The position numbers and the translations under genes were made by a program. From NCBI RefSeq assembly GCF_040958095.1, contig NC_091209.1:3420232-3484231 (forward strand): a stretch of 64,000 nt of DNA. Direction: 5' to 3'. This document shows positions 43,936-57,976 of this stretch, piece by piece. Within the stretch, counting starts at the first letter, position 1, and each line of letters starts with the position of its first letter. Under the pieces are notes generated by a model that did not search any database, was not told where the DNA came from, and saw only the letters and a list, made by a program, of their open reading frames with translations. This DNA is from Procambarus clarkii (lineage: Eukaryota; Arthropoda; Malacostraca; Decapoda; Cambaridae).

Positions 43936-44548
43936 TATCATTGTTAACATTATTATCCGTCATTATTAACAGCCTTAGTTTTATACTAAATCAGACCTGA
44001 TTTAGAATATAACTATTTTCTCTGAGAAATCTTTTCCTTTTCATTCCTTTTAAATATATTTACCAATTAATAGGCCATCATAAAACAAAGACATAATTGA
44101 AGATTAGTATAGAAAATATTCTCTGGCAAACGCATTTCAATTTAAAATACAATATACATTTTCTATATTAATATATATTCCACACATTACCTTGGCATTC
44201 GTGAAGAGTTATGTAGACGTCACTCAAGGGTGTGGTGTGGAGAGTCCTCACTACAGCCAGCTGGAGCTCCTGGCTGAGGCTGTGATGGGTATTAGGGAAC
44301 CTCACACGGCTCTCAGCTACTGCAAACACTACTGAAATTGATCTATAATTACTTAATTACTCAAAATTATTATTTATTGCTGAATTTTGTTTGAGGGCAT
44401 GTAATTGTAACTCAGAGATCTTGTCTAGGAGATTACAGTGAGAAAAGCATTACATAAATTTTGTAAACGTTTTCCAAGTACCTGTGAGTAGGGTAATGAA
44501 GAAAGTGGCCTTCTGGACCATGGTGGAGCGTCTGTTTCTGTCACTACT
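43936..44548. other. No feature recognised
   Basis: AT-rich and unassigned. Confidence 0.4.
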
Positions 44549-44830
44549 TCTGGAGGAGTACCTTCTGTCCTACTTCTGGAGGAGTACCTTCTATCACTAC
44601 TTCTGGAGGAGTACCTTCTATCACTACTTCTGGAGGGGAACCTTCTGTCACTACTTCTGGAGGAGCACCTTCTATCACTACTTCTGGAGGAGCACCTTCT
44701 GTCACTACTTCTGGAGGGGCACCTTCTGTCACTACTTCTGGAGGGGCACCTTCTGTCACTACTTCTGGAGGGGCACCTTCTGTCACTACTTCTGGAGGGG
44801 CACCTTCTGTCACTACTTCTGAAGGAACAC
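44549..44830. repeat. Minisatellite, 27-bp unit
   Basis: About ten units of GGAGGGGCACCTTCTGTCAC + TACTTCT. The unit length is a multiple of three, so it stays open in several frames; not a gene. Confidence 0.95.
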
Positions 44831-45124
44831 TCCGTTTCCTTTGAATGTAAGAATGTTTAGTATGACCTGGCAACATACCGCCAGTATGTGTAGTTTTTCC
44901 TGGCAACATACTAACACCAGCATGTGTAGTGTGTCCTGGAGATATGTCCTGGTGTGCCCCAAGAATGTTCAACAACAAAGTCATGCTCACTTATCAGGTT
45001 CAGAGGATAATTCACCCCACAGATCCCTCGATTCTTCCTCTGTGTTCATACGCCCTGGTCTGGTGTTAAGTTGGTCACCGCTTATATGAACAGTTCACAA
45101 AACCTCATATTTCTAAGTTCATAT

Positions 45125-45585
45125 TTAACTCAGAACGTTGTGTCACTTTCTCTGTTCAGCCACAACCCTTAGAAAGTTGCGTCACTTTCTCTGTTCAGCC
45201 ACAACCCTTAGAAAGTTGCGTCACTTTCTCTGATCAGCTACAATTTTCAGAATGTTGCGTCACTTTCTCTGATCAGCCACAACTTTCAGAATGTTGTGTC
45301 ACTTTCTCTGTTCAGCCACAACCCTCAGAAAGTTGCGTCACTTTCTCTCATCAGCCACAACTTTCAGAATGTTGCGTCACTTTCTCTGATCAGCCACAAC
45401 TTTCAGAATGTTGTGTCACTTTCTCTGTTCAGCCACAACCCTCAGAAAGTTGCGTCACTTTCTCTCATCAGCCACAACCTTCAGAATGTTGCGTCACTTT
45501 CTCTGATCAGCCACAACTTTCAGAATGTTGCGTCACTTTCTCTGTTCAGCCACTTCCGTCAGAAAGTTGCGTCAGCTACGGAAGT
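45125..45585. repeat. Minisatellite, 39-bp unit
   Basis: About eleven units of CACAACCCTCAGAAAGTTGC + GTCACTTTCTCTGTTCAGC. Two alternating variants (CCCTCAGAAAG and CTTTCAGAATG) suggest higher-order duplication. Confidence 0.95.
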
Positions 45586-46189
45586 GTGGTCTGGCCACAC
45601 ACACACACACACCAGCTGTTCGCAGTCACTCTCACTATTGCTCATTAAAGGCTGAATGCAACGCTGTCTGTTTAAAAATATGTTGCAGCTACCTTGCAAA
45701 ATAGACTACTGCTCTCCTTTCTTTTTTTTATCTTTCTTGAACTGTCTGGAGAGTAATATTAAATACTAGGTTTATATTTTTCCTTTCTGTTGTTTTTCAG
45801 TTCTCGCTAAGTAATCCAGCTTCTGTAATGACCAATACTAGTAATGAAACATGTGCCTATGCCTTATGTTATGCGGTGTTTGTGTGTATGTCATCAAGAA
45901 AATGCTCGGGAAAACAGTAACGATTAACCCCATAATGGTAAATAATGCGGTAGCTTACATGACTATAACACAAGTAAGATAACTTAGATTTGTTTAGGAA
46001 ATTAACCAAAAATTTATTAAAACTTAAAACATGGTAATTCAGGTAAGATAAATATGGTAAAAAGTTTGTAAAATAGTAGAGATTCTCACTGTGGTTGACT
46101 GATGTACAGGTCACTCCTGAGAGGTTTCTCTGCCGACATTGATCTTGAAACGCCCCGTGTCTCCCTTATATGGTAACCTCTCTGGTACA
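45586..46189. other. No gene; short (AC)n at 45596-45612
   Basis: Otherwise AT-rich and unassigned. Confidence 0.4.
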
Positions 46190-48062
<1,873 letters not shown>

Positions 48063-48070
48063 CACACACA

Positions 48071-50244
48071 CAGGGAAACTATGAGATGAATAAATTCCTA
48101 TGGGATATACATTGGGACACAGAACTCGGAACCAAGTCCGTACAAGACATGATGGACTATGTCACCCAAAAATGTCAGGAGGCTGTAAGCAGGTTTGTCT
48201 CAGCCCGACAGGAAAAAACAAAGAAGCAAAAGGAAGAATCCGTGGTTTAATAGGGAATGTATGAAAGCAAAGGAGCTGAACAAAAGGGCATGGAGGAACT
48301 TCCGTAATAACAGAACACCAGAAAGTAGAGAGAGATACCAGAGAACCAGGAACGAGTATGTCAGTGTGAGAAGAGCAGCTGAGAAAAGGTATGAAAATGA
48401 TATAGCTAATAAAGCCAAGACCGAACCAAAGCTACTACACAGTCACATCAGGAGGAAGACAACAGTGAAGGAACTGGTGATGAAACTTAAGGTGGGCGAG
48501 GACAGGTACACAGAGAATGACAAAGAGGTGTGTGAAGAACTCAACAAAAGGTTCCAGGAGGTCTTTACAATAGAACAGGGAGACGTCACGGCGCTAGGAG
48601 AGGTGGCAGCAAACCAGGTGACCTTGGAAAGGTTCGAAATTACAAGAGATGAGGTCAAGAAGCACCTATTGGAGCTGGATGTGAGAAAAGCTGTTGGGCC
48701 GGATGGAATCTCACCATGGGTATTGAAAGAGTGTGCAGGAGCACTTTGCTTGCCACTCTCCATAGTGTATAGTAGGTCACTGGAAACGGGAGACCTACCA
48801 GAAGTATGGAAGACTGCTAATGTAGTACCAATATTTAAAAAGGGTGACAGACAAGAGGCACTGAACTACAGGCCAGTGTCCTTAACTTGTATACCATGCA
48901 AGGTGATGGAGAAGATTGTGAGAAAAAACCTAGTAACACATCTGGAGAGAAGAGACTTCGTGACAACCCATCAACATGGGTTCAGGGAGGGTAAATCTTG
49001 CCTTACAGGCTTGATAGAATTCTATGATCAGGTGACAAAGATTAAGCAAGAAAGAGAAGGATGGGCGGACTGCAATTTTTTGGACTGTCGGAAAGCCTTT
49101 GACACAGTACCCCATAAAAGGTTGATGCATAAGCTGGAGAAACAGGCAGGAGTAACTGGTAGGGCGCTCCAGTGGATAAGGGAGTTCCTAAGCAATTGGA
49201 AGCAGAGAGTTATAGTGAGGGGTGAGACCTCAGAATGGCGTGAAGTCACCAGTGGAGTCCCACAGGGCTCTGTGCTTGGACCTATTCTGTTTCTGATATA
49301 CGTAAATGATCTCCCAGAGGGTATAGACTCATTCCTCTCAATGTTTGCTGACAACGCCAAAATTATGAGAAGGATTAAGACAGAGGAGGACAGCTTGAGG
49401 CTTCAATAAGACCTGGACAAGCTGCAGGAATGGTCGAACAAATGGATGTTAGAGTTTAACCCAAGCAAATGTAATGTAATGAAGATAGGGATAGGAAGCA
49501 GGAGACCAGATACAAGGTATCACTTGGGAGATGAAATACTTCAAGAGTCAGAGAGAGAGAAAGACCTAGGGGTTGATATCACGCCAGACCTGTCCCCTGA
49601 AGCTCATATCAAGAGGATAACATCAGCAGCATATGCCAGGTTGGCTAACATAAGAACGGCCTTTAGAAACTTGTGTAAGGAATCTTTCAGAACATTATAT
49701 ACCACATATGTCAGACCAATCCTGGAGTATGCGGCTCCAGCATGGAGTCCATATCTAGTCAAGCATAAGACTAAACTGGAAAAGGTTCAAAGGTTTGCCA
49801 CCAGATTAGTACCCGAGCTGAGAGGTATGAGCTACGAGGAGAGATTACGGGAATTGAACCTCACTTCGTTGGAAGACAGAAGAGTTAGGGGGGACATGAT
49901 CACCACATTCAAGATTCTCAAGGGAATCGACAGGGTTGATAAAGACAGGCTATTTAACACAAGGGGCACACGCACTAGGGGACACAGGTGGAAACTGAGT
50001 GCCCAAATGAGCCACAGAGATATTAGAAAGAACTTTTTTAGTGTCAGAGTGGTTGACAAATGGAATGCATTAGGAAGTGATGTGGTGGAGGCTGACTCCA
50101 TACACAGTTTCAAGTGTAGATATGATAGAGCCCAATAGGCTCAGGAACCTGTACACCTGTTGATTGACGGTTGAGAGGCGGGACCAAAGAGCCAGAGCTC
50201 AACCCCCACAAGCACAACTAGGTGAGTACAACTAGGTGAGTACG
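48071..50244 (+). mobile_element. CR1-like LINE copy 2: longer, RT mutated
   Basis: It starts after a short (AC)n with sequence between endonuclease and RT (NKFLWDIHWDTELGTKSVQD). A shift occurs at the A-run near 48213, then NPWFNRECMKAKELNKRAWR and the RT: KAVGPDGISPWVLKECA, NYRPVSLTCIPCKVMEKI, FLDCRKAFDTVPHKRL, SGVPQGSVLGPILFLIYVND. The catalytic box reads FADNAK, Asp to Asn. There is an in-frame TAA at 49407-49409, and the rest of the ORF ends at 50138 (VVDKWNALGSDVVEADSIHS). The 3' end is GTACAACTAGGTGAGTAC, followed by a (GCAC)n/(AC)n tract. It is about 75-80% similar in protein to copy 1 by eye. Confidence 0.88.
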
Positions 50245-50255
50245 CACGCACACGC

Positions 50256-50300
<45 letters not shown>
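50244..50300. repeat. (AC)n tract between LINE copy 2 and a SINE
   Basis: GCAC and AC repeats directly continue the LINE tail. Confidence 0.95.
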
Positions 50301-50302
<2 letters not shown>

Positions 50303-50598
50303 AGGGGCCTCGTAGCCTGGTGGATAACGCGCAGGACTCGTAATTCTGTGGCGCGGGTTCGATTCCCGCACGAGGCAGAAACAAATGGGCAAAGTTTCTT
50401 TCACCCTAAGTGCCCCTGTTACCTAGCAGTAAATAGGTACCTGGGAGTTAGTCAGCTGTCACGGGCTGCTTCCTGGGGTGTGTGTGTGTGTGTGGTGTGG
50501 GAAAAAAAAAATAGTTAGTAAACAGTTGACAGTTGAGAGGCGGGCCGAAAGAGCAAAGCTCAACCCCCGCAAAAACACAACTAGTAAACACAACTAGT

Positions 50599-50606
<8 letters not shown>
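50301..50606 (+). mobile_element. tRNA-derived SINE (family S2) with a CR1-like LINE tail
   Basis: 50307-50376 folds as a tRNA-like head. The acceptor GCCTCGT pairs with ACGAGGC, the anticodon stem CAGGA pairs with TTCTG around a CTCGTAA loop (anticodon CGT at 50339-50341), and the T stem GCGGG/CCCGC encloses TTCGATT. The D stem is weak. The body (CCCTGTTACCTAGCAGTAAA) follows. From about 50520 the tail (GTTGAGAGGCGGGCCGAAAG, then two ACTAGTAAAC units) matches the 3' end of the neighbouring LINE, ending in (AC)n. Confidence 0.9.

Positions 50607-50652
<46 letters not shown>
50607..50652. repeat. (AC)n tract after the SINE
   Basis: Pure AC repeat; a LINE fragment starts at its end. Confidence 0.97.
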
Positions 50653-50655
<3 letters not shown>

Positions 50656-51065
50656 GAGGCACGAGTTACGAGGAAAGGCTGCGGGAAATGCACCTCACGA
50701 CACTGGAAAACAGAAGAGTAAAAGAAGACATGATCACTATCTACAAAATTCTCAAGGGAATTGACAGGGTAGATAAGGATAAACTGTTAAACACGGGTGG
50801 TATGCGCACAAGGGGACACAGGGGAACTGAGCCACAGGGACGTTAGAAAGAACTTTTTCAGTGTCAGAGTAGTTAACAGGTGGAATGCATTAGGCAGTGA
50901 TATGTGGTGGAGGCTGACTTCATACACAGTTTCAAATGTAGATATGATAGAGACCAGAAGGCTCAGTAATCTGAACATCAGTTGCTTGACAGTTGAGAGG
51001 CGAAACCAAAGAGCTAGAGCTCAACACTTGCAAGCACAAATAGGTGAGTACAAATAAGTGAGTAC
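50653..51065 (+). mobile_element. CR1-like LINE copy 3: short 3' fragment
   Basis: It starts after (AC)n with RGTSYEERLREMHLTTLENR and ends with GGTGAGTACAAATAAGTGAG. It contains only the last part of the ORF, frameshifted near 50820. Confidence 0.85.
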
Positions 51066-51089
51066 ACGCACACACATGCACACACACAA

Positions 51090-53305
51090 AGACGTTCATA
51101 TATATGAAACACGTTCATATATATATGAAACACGTTCATATGTAAGAAACAAAGGGCTGGCGTACCGAGAGGGAAATTAAGAGATGAGAAAATTCCTAAG
51201 GGATATACCATGGGACACAGAACTCAGAATTAAGTCCGTACAAGACATGATGGACTATGTCACCCTAAAGTATCAGGAAGCATTTAACAGGTTTATCCCG
51301 GTCCTAAAGGAAAACCGAGAAGCAAAAGAAGAAATCGATGGTTTAATAGGGCATGTATTATGCAAAGGAACTGAGCAAAAGGGCGTGGAAGAACTTCCGA
51401 AATAACAGAACACCAGAAAATAGAGATACCAGAGAAAAAGGAACGAGCATGTTAGTGTGAGAAGAGATGCAGAGAAAAGGAATGAAAATGATATAGCAGA
51501 TAAAGATAACATCGAACCAAAGCTAATCCACAGTCACATCAGGAGGAAAACAAAAGTGAAAGGACAAGTGATGAAACTTAGAATCGGTGAGGAAAGGTAC
51601 ACAGAGAATGACAAAGAGGTGTGTGAAGAACTTAACAAAAGGTTCCAGGAGGTCTTCACAATATAACGAGATGTGGTCATAGCGCTAGGAGAGGTGGCAG
51701 TAAACCAGACGGTCTTGGAAGGCTTCTAAATTACAAGAGATGAGGTCAAGAGGCATCTGTTGGTCCGGACGGAATCTCACCATAGGGGTTTTAAAGAGTG
51801 TGCAGAAGTACTTTGCTTGCCACTCTCCATAGTGTATATAATAGGTCACTAGGGATAGGAGACCTTCCAGATATATGGAAGACGACTAATGTGGTCCTAG
51901 TATACAAAAAGGGTGACAGACAAGAGGCACTGAACTACAGGCCAGTGTCCTTAACTTGTATACCATGCAAGGTGATGGAGAAGATCGTGAGAAAAAAAAA
52001 CTAGTAACACATCTCGAGAAAAGGGACTTCGTGACAAACCATCAACATGGGTTCAGAGATGGTAAATCTTGCCTTACTGGCTTAATAGAATTCTACGATC
52101 AGGTAACAAAGATTAAGCAAAAAAGAGAGGCGAACTGCATTTTCTTTGACTATCTGAAAGCCTTTGCTGCAATACCCCAAAAGTATTCCACGGCTGGTGA
52201 AACAGGCAGGAGTAACTGGTAGGGCGCTTCAGTGGATAAGGGAGTACCTGAGTAATAGGAAGCAGAGAATTAAAGTGAGGGGTAAGACCTCAGATTGGCG
52301 TGATATCACCAGTGGAGTCCCACAGGGTTCTGTACGCGGACCTATCCTGTTTCCGATATACGTAAATGATCTCCCAGAGGGTATAGACTCATTCCTCTCA
52401 ATGTTTGCTGACTATGCCAAAATTATGAGAAGGATTAAGACAGAGGAGGACAGCTTGAGGTGTCACGAAGACCTGGACAAACTGAAGGAATTGTCGAACA
52501 AATGGCTGTTAGAGTTTAACCCAACTAAATGTAATGTAATTAAGATAGGTGTAGGGAGCAGGAGGCCAGATACAAGGTATCATTTGGGAGATGAAATTCT
52601 TCAAAAATCAGAGAGAGAGAAAGACCTGGGGGTTGATATCAAGCCAGACCTGTCCCCTAAAGTCCTTATCAAGAGGATAACATTAGCGGCATTTACCAAG
52701 TTGGCCAACAAAAGAACGGCCCTTAAAAACTTGTCAAAGGAATCATTCAAAACTTTGTATACCACATATGTCAGACCAATCCTGGAGTATGCACCTCCAA
52801 GATGGAGTATGGAGTCCATATCTAGTCACGCATAAGCCTAAGCTGGAAAAGGTTCAAAGATTTGCCACCAGACTAGTACCCGAACTGTGGGGTATTAGCA
52901 ACGAGGAGAGACTACAGGAATTTAACCTCACGTCGCTGGAAGACAGAAGAGTCAGGGAGGACATGATCACTACATAAAAAGTTCTCAAAGGAATTGATAG
53001 GGTAGATGAGGACTTACTATTTAACACAAAGGGCTCAGGCTATAGCGGACACCGGTGTAAATTGAGTGCACAAATGGGCCATAGAGACATTAGAAAGTAT
53101 TTTTTTTAGTGTGAGAGTAGTTGACAAATGGAATGTAATAGGAAGTGATGATGGTGAAGGCAGACTCCATACACAGTTTCAAGTGTAGATATGATAGAGC
53201 CCAATAGGCTCAGGAACCTGTACATCAGTTAATTGACAGTTGAGAGGCGGGATCAAAGAGTCAGAGCTCAACCCCTGCAAGGACAACTAGGTGAGTACAC
53301 ACACA
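51090..53305 (+). mobile_element. CR1-like LINE copy 4: long, heavily frameshifted
   Basis: 51090-51150 holds three ACGTTCATATATATGAAAC-like units, then LINE sequence from about 51165. It is collinear with copy 2 (MRKFLRDIPWDTELRIKSVQ; PVSLTCIPCKVMEKIVRK; SGVPQGSVRGPILFPIYVND; catalytic box FADYAK, Asp to Tyr). There are many indels and stops, including near 51665, 51780, 52000, 52180, 52805 and 52975. The tail is GGTGAGTACACACACAC. Confidence 0.85.
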
Positions 53306-53320
53306 CACACCTGAATGAAT

Positions 53321-54180
53321 GGTCCAGCAAATGGCTACTAAAGTTCAACACGAGTAAATGTAAGGTAATGAAACTAGGCAGTGGAAACAGGAGGCCAGAC
53401 ACCGGATACCGAATGGGAGATGAATTCCTTCATGAAATGCACCGAGAGAAAGATCTAGGAGTTTATATCACGCCAAACCTGTCTCCTGAAGCCCACATAA
53501 AAGGAATAACATGTGCGGCGTATGCAAGTTTGACTAACATCAAAACAGATTTCAGGAACCTGAGTAAGGAATCTTTCAAAACCTTGTATACCACATATGC
53601 AAAACCAATCCTGGAGTATGCGGCCCCAGCATTGAGTCCATACCTTGTCAAGAACACGACGAAGCTAGAAAAGTCCAAAGGTATGCCACTAGGCTAGTCC
53701 TAGAACTAAGAGGCATTAGTTACGATGAAAAGCTGCGTGAAGTACACCTCACGTCGTTGGAAGACAGGAGAGCTCGGGACGACATGACCACTACCTACAA
53801 AATTCTCAGAGGAATTGACAGGGTAGATGAAGATAAACAGTTAAACACGAGTGGTACACGAACAACGAGACACAGAAACTGAGTACCCAAATGAGCCACA
53901 GAAACGTTACAAAGAACTTTTTCAGTGTCATAGGTTATCTTGAGGTTATCTTGAGATGATTTCGGAGTAGTTAGTGTCACAGTAGTTAATTTAACAGATG
54001 GTATGCCTTTGGCAGTGATGTGGTGAAGGCAGACCCCATACACAGTTTTAAATGTAGATATGATAGAGACCAATGGGCTAAGGAATCAGAACAGCAGTTG
54101 ATTGATAGTTGAGACGTGGTACCAAAGAGCCGAAGTTCAACCCAGGCAAGCAAAACTAGGCGAGTTCAACTAGGTGAGTA
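53321..54180 (+). mobile_element. CR1-like LINE copy 5: 5'-truncated 3' fragment
   Basis: It starts after (AC)n with LNEWSSKWLLKFNTSKCKVM and continues PNLSPEAHIKGITCAAYA and LEYAAPALSPYLVKNTTK. It is frameshifted near 53675 and ends with the family tail CAACTAGGTGAGTAT. A short GGTTATCTTGAG duplication lies at about 53933-53955. Confidence 0.85.
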
Positions 54181-54502
54181 TACCATACGACTCCTCATTT
54201 AATGTTAAAAGATCCTGTTTCATTTCATTTGATTTAAGGATTTTTTTGTGTGTCGATCACGCACAACGCTCTTTTTTAACTCTTATATAATTCACTCATT
54301 ATTCTTTCATCAGTATCGGAAATGTAAATGGTTTTAAAAGATCCCAACAATCTAGATCTAGAATGTTTTACTGCAAAGAATTTTAGGACAGTTGTAAAAT
54401 GTGATTCTTGTAAATAAGATATCTCTTTGGTCACGAAGACATTTGTATTTTGTGAATATTCTTTAGAATCTTGCTATGTATTTTATATTACATATTGCTA
54501 TG

Positions 54503-54508
<6 letters not shown>
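54181..54508. other. No feature recognised
   Basis: AT-rich and unassigned. Confidence 0.4.

Positions 54509-54587
<79 letters not shown>
54509..54587. repeat. (TA)n microsatellite
   Basis: About 79 bases of TA, left border of a MITE. Confidence 0.97.
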
Positions 54588-54590
<3 letters not shown>

Positions 54591-54976
54591 GTACCTAGTA
54601 GCCAGAACGCACTTCTCAGCCTACTATGCAAGGCCCGATTTGCCTAATAAGCCAAGTTTTTATGAAATAATTGTTTTTCGGCTACCTAACCTACCTAACC
54701 TAACCTAACCTAACTTTTTCGGCTACCTAACCTAACCTAACCTATAAAGATAGGTTAGGTTAGGTTAGGTAGGGTTGGTTAGGTTCGGTCATATATCTTT
54801 GTTAATTTTAACTCCAATAAATAAAAATTGACCTCATACATAATGAAATGGGTAGCTTTATCATTTCATAAGAAAAAAATTATAGAAAATATATTAATTC
54901 AGGAAAACTTGGCTTATTAGGCAAATCGGGCCTTGCATAGTAGTCTGAGAAGTGCGTTCTGGCTACTAGGTACGAC
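54588..54976. mobile_element. MITE-like element with about 75-bp terminal inverted repeats
   Basis: The left end GTCGTACCTAGTAGCCAGAA is repeated inverted at the right end (CTGGCTACTAGGTACGAC), and the similarity continues inward for about 75 bases (CTTGGCTTATTAGGCAAATC). It is flanked by TA on both sides. The interior has (CCTAA)n followed by (TTAGG)n-type tracts (about 54680-54785). No coding capacity. A related copy lies at 60119-60527. Confidence 0.8.
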
Positions 54977-54982
54977 ATATAT

Positions 54983-55048
<66 letters not shown>
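54977..55048. repeat. (TA)n microsatellite
   Basis: TA repeat with one ATAATA interruption, between the MITE and the 260-bp array. Confidence 0.97.
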
Positions 55049-55054
<6 letters not shown>

Positions 55055-57880
55055 AAACTCACACCCCAGAAGTGACTCGAACCCATACTCCCAGGAGCAA
55101 CGCAACTGGTATGTACAAGACGCCTTAATCCACTTGACCATCACGACCGGACAAAATGAGGTGATAGCCGAGGCTATTTGAACCACCCCACCACCGGCAC
55201 TCGGATAGTAATCTTGGGCATAGCATTTTACCAAATCACCTCATTCTTTGGGGCACACGTGAGGAACACAAATGCGAACAAGCCTGAATGGTCCCCAGGA
55301 CAATATGCAACTGAAAACTCACATACCAGAAGTGACTCGAACCCATACTCCCAGGATCAACGCAACTGGTATGTACAAGACGCCTTAATCCACTTGACCA
55401 TCACGACCTGACAAAATGAGGTGATAGCCGAGGCTATTTGAACCACCCCACCGCCGGCACTCGGATAGTAATCTTGGGCATAGCATTTTACCAAATCACC
55501 TCATTCTTTGGGGCACACGTGAGGAACACAAATGCGAACAAGCCTGAATGGTCCCCAGGACAATATGCAACTGAAAACTCACACCCCAGAAGTAACTCGA
55601 ACCCATACTCCCAGGAGCAACGCAACTGGTATGTACAAGACGCCTTAATCCACTTGACCATCACGACCGGACAAAATGAGGTGATAGCCGAGGCTATTTG
55701 AACCACCCCACCGCCGGCACTCGGATAGTAATCTTGGGCATAGCATTTTACCAAATCACCTCATTCTTTGGGGCACACGTGAGGAACACAAATGCGAACA
55801 AGCCTGAATGGTCCCCAGGACAATATGCAACTGAAAACTCACACCCCAGAAGTGACTCGAACCCATACTCCCAGGAGCAACGCAACTGGTATGTACAAGA
55901 CGCCTTAGTCCACTTGACCATCACGACCGGACAAAATGAGGTGATAGCCGAGGCTATTTGAACCACCCCACCGCCGGCACTCGGATAGTAATCTTGGGCA
56001 TAGCATTTTACCAAATCACCTCATTCTTTGGGGCACACGTGAGGAACACAAATGCGAACAAGCCTGAATGGTCCCCAGGACAATATGCAACTGAAAACTC
56101 ACACCCCAGAAGTGACTCGAACCCATACTCCCATGAGCAACGCAACTGGTATGTACAAGACGCCTTAATCCACTTGACCATCACGACCGGACAAAATGAG
56201 GTGATAGCCGAGGCTATTTGAACCACCCCACCGCCGGCACTCGGATAGTAATCTTGGGCATAGCATTTTACCAAATCACCTCATTCTTTGGGGCACACGT
56301 GAGGAACACAAATGCGAACAGGCCTGAATGGTCCCCAGGACAATATGCAACTGAAAACTCACACCCCAGAAGTGACTCGAACCCATACTCCCAGGAGCAA
56401 CGCAACTGTTATGTACAAGACGCCTTAATCCACTTGACCATCACGAACTGAATACGCAACTGAACTGAATACACAACTGGTATGTACAAGACGCCTTAAT
56501 CCACTTGAGTATGGGTTCGAGTCACTTCTGGGGTGTGAGTTTTCAGTTGCATATTGTCCTGGGGACCATTCAGGCTTGTTCGCATTTGTGTTCCTCACGT
56601 GTGCCCCAAAGAATGAGGTGATTTGGTAAAATGCTATGCCCAAGATTACTATCCGAGTGCCGGCGGTGGGGTGGTTCAAATAGCCTCGGCTATCACCTCA
56701 TTTTGTCCGGTCGTGATGGTCAAGTGGATTAAGGCGTCTTGTACATACCAGTTGCGTTGCTCCTGGGAGTATGGGTTCGAGTCACTTCTGGGGTGTGAGT
56801 TTTCAGTTGCATATTGTCCTGGGGACCATTCAGGCTTGTTCGCATTTGTGTTCCTCACGTGTGCCCCAAAGAATGAGGTGATTTGGTAAAATGCTATGCC
56901 CAAGATTACTGTCCGAGTGCCGGCGGTGAGGTGGTTCAAATAGCCTCGGCTATCACCTCATTTTGTCCGGTCGTGATGGTCAAGTGGATTAAGGCGTCTT
57001 GTACATACCAGTTGCGTTGCTCCTGGGAGTATGGGTTCGAGTCACTTCTGGGGTGTGAGTTTTCAGTTGCATATTGTCCTGGGGACCATTCAGGCTTGTT
57101 CGCATTTGTGTTCCTCACGTGTGACCCAAAGAATGAGGTGATTTGGTAAAATGCTATGCCCAAGATTACTATCCGAGTGCCGGCGGTGGGGTGGTTCAAA
57201 TAGCCTCGGCTATCACCTCATTTTGTCCGGTCGTGATGGTCAAGTGGATTAAGGCGTCTTGTACATACCAGTTGCGTTGCTCCTGGGAGTATGGGTTCGA
57301 GTCACTTCTGGGGTGTGAGTTTTCAGTTGCATTTTGTCCTGGGGACCATTCAGGCTTGTTCGCATTTGTGTTCCTCACGTGTGCCCCAAAGAATGAGGTG
57401 ATTTGGTAAAATGCTATGCCCAAGATTACTATCCGAGTGCCGGCGGTGGGGTGGTTCAAATAGCCTCGGCTATCACCTCATTTTGTCCGGTCGTGATGGT
57501 CAAGTGGATTAAGGCGTCTTGTACATACCAGTTGCGTTGCTCCTGGGAGTATGGGTTCGAGTCACTTCTGGGGCGTGAGTTTTCAGTTGCATATTGTCCT
57601 GGGGACCATTCAGGCTTGTTCGCATTTGTGTTCCTCACGTGTGCCCCAAAGAATGAGGTGATTTGGTAAAATGCTATGCCCAACATTACTATCCAAGTGC
57701 CGGCGGTGGGGTGGTTCAAATAGCCTCGGCTATCACCTCATTTTGTCCGGTCGTGATGGTCAAGTGGATTAAGGCGTCTTGTACATACCAGTTGCGTTGC
57801 TCATGGGAGTATGGGTTCGAGTCACTTCTGGGGTGTGAGTTTTCAGATGCATATTGTCCTGGGGACCATTCAGGCTTGTT

Positions 57881-57884
<4 letters not shown>
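55049..57884. repeat. Tandem array of 260-bp tRNA-like units in two opposed halves
   Basis: 55049-56449 holds about 5.4 units in one orientation, 56510-57884 about 5.3 units in the opposite one, with a 60-bp scrambled junction between. Units are nearly identical. Read on the strand that is plus in the right half, each has an A box (TGGTCAAGTGG, for example 56717-56727), a B box (GGTTCGAGTCA, 56774-56784), and an 11-bp inverted repeat (AATGAGGTGAT, 56612-56622, with 56692-56702). Repeated 87-88-codon ORFs inside are by-products of the unit. Confidence 0.93.

Positions 57885-57973
<89 letters not shown>
57885..57973. repeat. (TA)n microsatellite
   Basis: About 89 bases between the 260-bp array and the Penelope-like element. 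Confidence 0.97.

Positions 57974-57976
<3 letters not shown>

Noticed and set aside
42092..45585. Possible CRISPR-like arrays
   Set aside because: The repeats are contiguous with no unique spacers, and this is animal DNA. They are minisatellites.
54680..54785. A true telomere or chromosome end
   Set aside because: The TTAGG tracts are short, occur in both orientations, and lie inside a bounded MITE that recurs at 60.1 kb.
55178..57719. A family of ten repeated 87-88-codon ORFs (MNHPTAGTRIVILG or MVKCYAQDYYPSAG)
   Set aside because: Each is just the 260-bp unit read in a frame without stops; no domain is recognised, and a tRNA-like promoter explains the conserved part better.
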